A DNA stretch of 19,490 nucleotides from an uncultured Bacteroidales bacterium (GTDB lineage Bacteria; Bacteroidota; Bacteroidia; Bacteroidales; Paludibacteraceae), in contig CALATT010000057.1 in assembly GCA_937891905.1 (NCBI GenBank), positions 1 to 19,490 of the forward strand, written 5' to 3'. The notes below the pieces were generated by a model. That model was not told where the DNA came from. It searched no databases and saw nothing but the letters and a program-made list of their open reading frames with translations. The position numbers and the translations under genes were made by a program. This document shows positions 14,424-19,490 of this stretch, piece by piece. How positions within the stretch are numbered: the first letter of the stretch is position 1; every line of letters begins with the position of its first letter.

Positions 14424-16241
14424 ATGCAAAACATACGAAACATAGCCATTATTGCCCATGTGGACCACGGTAAAACAACACTCGTGGATAAGATGCTCTA
14501 CACAGCCAATTTATTCCGTGAAAACGAGAATAAAGGCGAGTTAATTCTTGACAACAACGACCTTGAGCGTGAGCGTGGTATCACTATCCTTGCCAAGAAT
14601 GTGGCCATTGAATACAAGGGAACCAAAATAAATGTGATAGACACTCCGGGTCACGCGGATTTTGGAGGTGAGGTAGAGCGCGTTCTCAATATGGCCGATG
14701 GCGTATTACTGCTCGTAGATGCTTTTGAAGGTCCCATGCCACAGACACGCTTCGTGCTACAGAAAGCACTTGAGTTGGGGCTCAAGCCTATCGTGGTCAT
14801 CAATAAGGTAGATAAACTCAATTGCCGTCCAGACGAGGTACAAGAGGAGGTTTTTGACCTCATGTGTAATCTCAATGCTACCGAAGAGCAATTAGATTTC
14901 CAGACACTATACGGTAGTGCAAAGAATGGATGGATGTCGCTCGATTGGAAAAAGCCAACCACCGACCTCACCGACCTCATGGATACCATTATTGAGAATA
15001 TCCCTGCGCCACAAGACAACGAGGGTACACCGCAGATGTTAGTCACATCCTTAGACTATAACTCTTATGTAGGTCGTATCGCTATTGGACGCGTACACCG
15101 CGGAGAGTTTAGAGATGGACAGCAAGTGATATTAGCCAAAGCCAAAGGCGAGACTGCAAACGGAGAGAAAATACTTATCAAGACTAAAATCAAAGAATTG
15201 CACACTTTCTCTGGTATGGGGCACATCAAGACCGATGTAGTACGCAATGGAGATATATGTGCGATGATAGGTATTGACGGATTTGAAATTGGAGACACTA
15301 TCTGTGACTTCAACGCTCCTGAAGCATTAGACCCTATTGCCATAGACGAGCCCACCATGTCCATGACCTTCTGCATCAACGATAGTCCATTCTTCGGACA
15401 AGATGGCAAGTTCGTAACCAGCCGACATATACAGGACCGCCTCAATAAGGAATTAGAGAAGAACCTTGCACTACGCGTAGAGAAAGGTGCAGAAGAGAGC
15501 AGTTGGCGCGTCTTTGGACGCGGTGTGCTACACCTCAGCGTACTCATCGAAACCATGCGTCGCGAAGGATATGAATTACAAGTGGGACAGCCCCAAGTAA
15601 TCATCAAAGAGATAGATGGCATCAAGTGCGAACCCGTGGAGATGCTGACCGTCAATACACCCGAAGAGTGCTCTGGCAAAATCATCGAATTCGTATCCAC
15701 CCACAAAGGTGAGATGACCAAGATGGAAATGGTGAACGATCGCGTACACCTGGAATTCACCATCCCAAGCCGTGGTATCATGGGTATGCGTACTTATGTA
15801 ATGAATGTGAGTGCTGGCGAAGCTATCATGGCACACCGCTTCCTTGAATATCAGCCATGGAAAGGCGAGATCATCAAGCGCAATAACGGTTCACTCATTG
15901 CCATGGAAGCTGGTACTGCTTATGCCTATGCACTCGATAAACTGCAAGATAGAGGTAAATTCTTCATCGACCCACAAGAGGAAGTATATGCAGGTCAAGT
16001 AGTGGGCGAGAATGCCAAAGAGGGAGACATCGTTATCAATGTAACCAAGAGCAAGAAACTAACCAATATGCGCTCTAAGTCAGCAGACGACAAAGCTGTA
16101 TTACCTCCGCCTATTCGCATGAGCCTTGAAGAAGCATTGGAATATATCAAGGAAGATGAATATGTAGAAGTGACACCACACGCTATGCGTATCCGCAAGA
16201 TAATCCTTGATGAATTGGAGCGCAAGCGCGCAGGAAGGTGA
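14424..16241 (+). CDS. typA: Ribosome-associated GTPase TypA/BipA
   Basis: 605 residues, the usual size. A translational GTPase of the EF-G/LepA class that binds the 70S ribosome and helps 50S assembly and growth under stress such as cold. The G domain motifs are all present: AHVDHGKTT (11-19), RGITI (51-55), DTPGHADFGGE (73-83) and NKVDK (127-131), with GSAKNGWM as the likely G5 region. Domain II follows (about 205-300, starting near VTSLDYNSYVGRIAIGRVHRG), then EF-G-like domains III and V with SRGIMGMRTY, and the BipA-specific C-terminal domain including GTAYAYALDKLQDRG and NVTKSKKLTNMRSKSADDK. The start was chosen from the promoter and from the MQNIRNIAIIAHVDHG N-terminus standard for the family. 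It diverges from panD and probably begins a plus-strand transcript that runs into tig. Confidence 0.97.
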   Translation: MQNIRNIAIIAHVDHGKTTLVDKMLYTANLFRENENKGELILDNNDLERERGITILAKNVAIEYKGTKINVIDTPGHADFGGEVERVLNMADGVLLLVDAFEGPMPQTRFVLQKALELGLKPIVVINKVDKLNCRPDEVQEEVFDLMCNLNATEEQLDFQTLYGSAKNGWMSLDWKKPTTDLTDLMDTIIENIPAPQDNEGTPQMLVTSLDYNSYVGRIAIGRVHRGEFRDGQQVILAKAKGETANGEKILIKTKIKELHTFSGMGHIKTDVVRNGDICAMIGIDGFEIGDTICDFNAPEALDPIAIDEPTMSMTFCINDSPFFGQDGKFVTSRHIQDRLNKELEKNLALRVEKGAEESSWRVFGRGVLHLSVLIETMRREGYELQVGQPQVIIKEIDGIKCEPVEMLTVNTPEECSGKIIEFVSTHKGEMTKMEMVNDRVHLEFTIPSRGIMGMRTYVMNVSAGEAIMAHRFLEYQPWKGEIIKRNNGSLIAMEAGTAYAYALDKLQDRGKFFIDPQEEVYAGQVVGENAKEGDIVINVTKSKKLTNMRSKSADDKAVLPPPIRMSLEEALEYIKEDEYVEVTPHAMRIRKIILDELERKRAGR

Positions 16242-16244
16242 GTT

Positions 16245-16310
16245 GATTTTAGATTTTAGATTTTAAAATTTAGATTTTAGATTGCAGAATTTAGATTGCA
16301 GATTTTAGAA
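16245..16310 (+). repeat. TTTAGATT/TTGCAGA degenerate repeats after typA
   Basis: Beginning within a few bases of the typA stop codon, the words GATTTTAGATTTTA and TTTAGATTGCAGA recur about six times. The same words, in the same orientation, follow mpl at 19026-19088. No terminator or clear promoter lies in this 105-base gap, so tig may be read from the typA transcript. Confidence 0.8.
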
Positions 16311-16346
16311 TAACATCGCAGTAAAATAACAAAAATATATATAATT

Positions 16347-17678
16347 ATGCAAATTACACAAACAGAATTGAAAAACTTGACAGCTACACTCACTATCACT
16401 ATTGAGCCAGCTGATTATCAAGAAGATGTACAAAAAGAGTTAAAGCAAGTGCGCCAAAAAGCACAAATGCCTGGATTCCGTCCTGGTATGGTGCCTGCTG
16501 GTTTGGTTAAGAAAATGTACGGCAAAGGTATCCTTGCTGATGTGCTCAACAAGAAAGTAGGCGAGAGCTTGCAAAAGCATATCGAGGATAACAAACTCGC
16601 TATCCTTGGCGAACCATTGCCAAACAACGAACTCACTCCTGCTATCGACATGGATACACAGGACACTTTCACCTTCGCATTCGATATAGCTGTGGCTCCA
16701 GAGTTTGACGCTAAGTTGAACGGCAAGAACAAACTGACCGAGTACGAGATTGAGGTTACCGACGAGATGGTAGAGAACCAAGTGAAGTCTTATACCGAGC
16801 GCTTTGGCGAATACACACAAGCAGAAGAAGTAGCAGAAGGTGACCTCGTAAAAGGATTATGCAAAGAGGTAGATGGCGAAATCGTAAAAGAGGGCGCTAT
16901 TCTCAATCCTCAATACATGAAGTTAAAGACCCAAGCTAAGAAATTCATCGGTGCAAAGAAAGGTGCTGTCATCACTTTCAATCCTACCAAAGCATTTGGT
17001 AGTGAAGTAGAGGTTAGTTCACTCCTTGGCATCACCAAAGAGCAAGCTACTGAATTGAAGAGCGATTTCACCTTCGAGATCCAAGAGATCACTCGCCACA
17101 CAGCTGCCGCTATCGACGGCGAATTATTCGCTAAAGTATATGGCGAGAATAATGTGAAAGATGAAGCTGATTTCCGCGCTAAAGTGAAAGCAGAGATCGT
17201 AGCTAACATGGCAGAAGATAGCAAATACAAATTTGGTATTGACGCCAAAGAGGCTATCATGAAGAAGATGGAGAAAGTAGAATTCCCTGTTGACTTCCTC
17301 AAGCGTTGGGTACTCGCTACTAACGAGAAGATGACCGAAGAGCAGCTCGAGAAAGATTTCCCACAGATGATTGACGAACTCAAATGGCACCTTGCAAAAG
17401 ACCAATTGATGAAGGAATTTAATGTGGATGTACAAAAAGAAGATGTAGAGGCATATGCTAAGGAAGTAGCTAAAATGCAATTCATGCAATATGGCTTGAT
17501 GCATATCGATGATCAATACCTCACTTCGTATGCACAAGAGATGCTCAAGCAAGAGAACCAACTCCGTGGCATCGTAGAGCGCGTGGCTGAGAATAAGATT
17601 TACGACGCACTCAAGGGTGTAGCTAAGATTGAGAAGAAGAGCATTTCACATGCTGATTTTGGCAAACTATTCAACTAA
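16347..17678 (+). CDS. tig: Trigger factor, ribosome-associated chaperone
   Basis: 443 residues, close to the usual size. Trigger factor docks at the ribosome exit tunnel and shields nascent chains. The ribosome-binding signature GFRPGMVP lies at residues 43-50, followed by AGLVKKMYG, as in the family (GFRxGKxP in E. coli). The middle peptidyl-prolyl isomerase-like domain (about residues 150-250) is strongly diverged, as is usual in Bacteroidota, and isomerase activity is doubtful. The C-terminal, mostly helical chaperone domain occupies about 255-443, with charged helices such as NEKMTEEQLEKDFPQMIDEL. In many Bacteroidales tig stands beside clpP and clpX; here the next gene, 12 bases on, is mpl. 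Codon use is regular and suggests strong expression. Confidence 0.95.
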   Translation: MQITQTELKNLTATLTITIEPADYQEDVQKELKQVRQKAQMPGFRPGMVPAGLVKKMYGKGILADVLNKKVGESLQKHIEDNKLAILGEPLPNNELTPAIDMDTQDTFTFAFDIAVAPEFDAKLNGKNKLTEYEIEVTDEMVENQVKSYTERFGEYTQAEEVAEGDLVKGLCKEVDGEIVKEGAILNPQYMKLKTQAKKFIGAKKGAVITFNPTKAFGSEVEVSSLLGITKEQATELKSDFTFEIQEITRHTAAAIDGELFAKVYGENNVKDEADFRAKVKAEIVANMAEDSKYKFGIDAKEAIMKKMEKVEFPVDFLKRWVLATNEKMTEEQLEKDFPQMIDELKWHLAKDQLMKEFNVDVQKEDVEAYAKEVAKMQFMQYGLMHIDDQYLTSYAQEMLKQENQLRGIVERVAENKIYDALKGVAKIEKKSISHADFGKLFN

Positions 17679-17690
17679 AAAGCAGCGTTA

Positions 17691-19040
17691 ATGACGCATA
17701 TACATTTTATAGCTATTGGCGGCGCGGCAATGCATAACTTGGCATTAGCCGTTGCCGGCAAAGCAGGGTACAAGGTAACGGGGTCGGATGATGAAATCTT
17801 CGACCCCGCTTTGTCTCGCCTCAAAGCAGCAGGTCTGCTGCCAGACGAGATGGGATGGCATCCCGAGCGCATCACTTCCGATATAGACGCTATTATATTA
17901 GGAATGCACGCGCGCGAGGATAATCCCGAATTGGTGCGAGCAAGAGAATTGGGACTGAAGATATACTCTTTTCCCGAATATCTATACGAGCAAACACAAG
18001 ATAAGATTCGTATCGTAGTAGGTGGCAGTCATGGCAAGACAAGTACGACGGCTATGATCCTCTATGTGCTGCAACGCCTGGGTATTGAAGCCGATTATAT
18101 GGTGGGCGCACAGATAGATGGATTTGAGCGCATGGTACGCTTGAGCGATACGGCCAAATATGCTGTTTTTGAAGGAGATGAATACCTCACTTCCCCACTC
18201 GACCTACGATCTAAATTCCTATGGTATCACCCACATATAGCCATTTTAACAGGCATCGCATGGGACCATATCAATGTATTCCCCACTTTTGATAAGTATG
18301 TGGATACATTCCGCCAGTTTGTAGATAGTTTTGAACCACAAGGTAAGTTCATCTATTTCCAAGGCGATGACAATCTATGCCAGATAGCCGCGCAGGCACG
18401 CCCAGACATCACATCTATTCCATATGATGCCTATGACGGAGAAGTGGCGATGCAGATATTTGGCAAACATAACATGCAGAATTTACAAGCCGCTTGTCTT
18501 GCATGCCAGCAGATTGGCATCGCGCCAGCGGATTTCTATAGAGAGATAAGCACCTTCACAGGCGCAAGCAATCGATTAGAGAAAATAGGTGAGACCGAGA
18601 CGAATGTGGCATACAAAGATTTCGCGCACTCTCCATCCAAACTCAAAGCTACCATCAATGCCGTCAAAGAGCACTACGCCACCAAGACGGTAGTGGCATG
18701 TATGGAACTGCATACATTCAGCAGTCTGATGGCTGATTTTCTACCGCAATACAAGGATTGCATGGCAGAAGCAGATATGGCATATGTCTATTTCAATCCC
18801 AAAGTGATAGAGCACAAAAGGCTCACACCTATTAGCGCAGAAGAAGTGGCAAATGCTTTTGGCACGAAAAATGTAGTGGTATTCACAGAGAGCGAGGCAC
18901 TACAAGCGCAATTGAGAGCAACCATTGCTTCACTCACCAACGACAAGAAAGAAATCGCCCTCTTGATGATGACTTCTGGCACTTTTGATGGCATAAACAT
19001 CAAAGAATTTGCCAAAGAATTGATAGATTGCAGAATTTAG
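17691..19040 (+). CDS. mpl: UDP-N-acetylmuramate:L-alanyl-gamma-D-glutamyl-meso-diaminopimelate ligase (Mpl)
   Basis: 449 residues, the usual size. Mpl joins the recycled murein tripeptide to UDP-MurNAc in the cytoplasm, returning it to peptidoglycan synthesis. It is a MurC-family ligase: an N-terminal nucleotide-binding domain with IHFIAIGGAAMHNLA (4-18), where MurC-family enzymes have GxGGxxM; a central ATPase domain with P-loop GGSHGKTST (111-119), EGDEY (161-165) and WDHINVFPT (191-199); and a C-terminal domain with TGASNRLEK and AHSPSKLKATI. GSDDEIFDP and LGMHAREDNPE are typical of the Bacteroidota Mpl subgroup, which separates it from MurC. The last codons (IDCRI) and stop lie in the TTTAGATT-type repeat, so the natural C-terminus may have been altered by the repeat. 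It starts 12 bases after tig and is probably co-transcribed with it. Confidence 0.92.
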   Translation: MTHIHFIAIGGAAMHNLALAVAGKAGYKVTGSDDEIFDPALSRLKAAGLLPDEMGWHPERITSDIDAIILGMHAREDNPELVRARELGLKIYSFPEYLYEQTQDKIRIVVGGSHGKTSTTAMILYVLQRLGIEADYMVGAQIDGFERMVRLSDTAKYAVFEGDEYLTSPLDLRSKFLWYHPHIAILTGIAWDHINVFPTFDKYVDTFRQFVDSFEPQGKFIYFQGDDNLCQIAAQARPDITSIPYDAYDGEVAMQIFGKHNMQNLQAACLACQQIGIAPADFYREISTFTGASNRLEKIGETETNVAYKDFAHSPSKLKATINAVKEHYATKTVVACMELHTFSSLMADFLPQYKDCMAEADMAYVYFNPKVIEHKRLTPISAEEVANAFGTKNVVVFTESEALQAQLRATIASLTNDKKEIALLMMTSGTFDGINIKEFAKELIDCRI

Positions 19041-19088
19041 AATTTAGATTTTAGATTGCAAATTTTAGAATTTAGATTGCAGATTTTA
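19026..19088 (+). repeat. TTTAGATT/TTGCAGA degenerate repeats at the mpl stop codon
   Basis: The words GATTGCAGAATTTAGA, TTTTAGATTGCA and ATTTTAGA recur across the last four codons of mpl and the following 48 bases. It closely resembles the repeat after typA (16245-16310) in sequence and orientation. It supplies the mpl stop codon, TAG. Confidence 0.8.
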
Positions 19089-19101
19089 ATATAATACAAC
19101 T

Positions 19102-19490
19102 ATGGATAAAGAAACAAAACGCGACTATTTATATATGCGCATGGCGCGTACATGGGCAGAGAACAGCTACTGTCAACGACGCAAAGTGGGCGCCATATTA
19201 GTGAAAGACCAGATGATCATCTCAGATGGATATAATGGCACACCTTCCGGATTTGAGAATATATGCGAGGATGAAAATAATGTGAGCAAACCTTATGTGC
19301 TGCATGCTGAAGCCAACGCACTCACCAAAGTAGCGCGCTCTAATAATAGTTCTGAAAACGCAACCCTCTATGTCACAGCCAGTCCTTGTCTCGAATGCTC
19401 GAAGTTGATTATTCAATCGGGCATCAAGCGTGTGGTTTACGGCGAAGAATACCGCATCATGGATGGCGTAGAACTGCTCAAACGCGCAGG
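19102..19490 (+). CDS. dCMP deaminase (deoxycytidylate deaminase), 3' end outside the window
   Basis: 129 complete codons are visible and the frame is still open at the window edge; family members have roughly 140-160 residues, so most of the gene is present. The enzyme is a zinc-dependent deaminase converting dCMP to dUMP, which feeds dTMP synthesis. The zinc and catalytic motif HAE is at residues 68-70 (LHAEANAL), and PCLEC at 95-99 supplies the two Cys ligands. The N-terminal RMARTWAENSYCQRRKVGAI and SDGYNGTPSGFENICED match the dCMP deaminase/ComEB group, where the latter contacts the nucleotide; these separate it from cytidine or tRNA adenosine deaminases. It begins 61 bases after mpl, with only repeats between, and no clear promoter of its own is visible. 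Confidence 0.92.
   Translation, partial: MDKETKRDYLYMRMARTWAENSYCQRRKVGAILVKDQMIISDGYNGTPSGFENICEDENNVSKPYVLHAEANALTKVARSNNSSENATLYVTASPCLECSKLIIQSGIKRVVYGEEYRIMDGVELLKRA

Noticed and set aside
15065..15781. 238-residue open frame antisense to typA
   Set aside because: Shadow of typA codon structure; Ser/Pro/Arg-rich with no domain. Likewise the antisense frames at 14651-15046 and 16910-17485.

Overview
The window looks like a chromosomal segment of a member of the Bacteroidota, most likely order Bacteroidales. The evidence is: promoters of the Bacteroidota type (TTTG, about 20 bases, TAnnTTTG) before several genes, no Shine-Dalgarno sequences, a Bacteroidota-style alpha-glucan phosphorylase end, a tgt followed by an LptF/LptG-type permease gene, a Bacteroidales-type Mpl ligase, and a giant secreted protein built from Listeria-Bacteroides (InlB B) repeats and starch-binding-like modules. 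Base composition is moderately AT-rich. No RNA genes, CRISPR arrays or insertion sequences were recognised.

Layout. 1-789: 3' end of an alpha-glucan phosphorylase gene, then short degenerate repeats and a strong terminator. 938-1236: AT-rich non-coding. 1294-1692: small exported protein with a C-terminal membrane anchor, under a clear promoter. 1890-2578: two-gene operon with its own promoter and terminator, a 44-residue protein overlapping a GNAT acetyltransferase by one base; this arrangement resembles a toxin-antitoxin pair and is the best candidate for something undescribed. 2774-11326: a 2850-residue modular secreted protein that fills almost half the window. 11327-11630: convergent intergenic region with a terminator and about 33-base direct repeats. 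11631-14223, minus strand: panD, tgt and an LptF/LptG-family permease gene, probably one operon. 14224-14423: divergent promoter region. 14424-19490, plus strand: typA (bipA), tig, mpl and the start of a dCMP deaminase gene, tightly spaced and probably largely co-transcribed.

How it fits together. The right half is ordinary housekeeping: pantothenate precursor synthesis, queuosine tRNA modification, lipopolysaccharide export, translation and ribosome stress, nascent-chain folding, peptidoglycan recycling and dTMP supply. The left half is accessory: carbohydrate storage or use, secreted carbohydrate-binding or adhesive proteins, and a possible toxin-antitoxin module.

A recurring structural theme is that short degenerate repeats begin at or within a few bases of the stop codons of at least five genes (glgP, the giant gene, panD, typA, mpl). 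In mpl and the small exported protein, repeat-like sequence reaches into the last codons.
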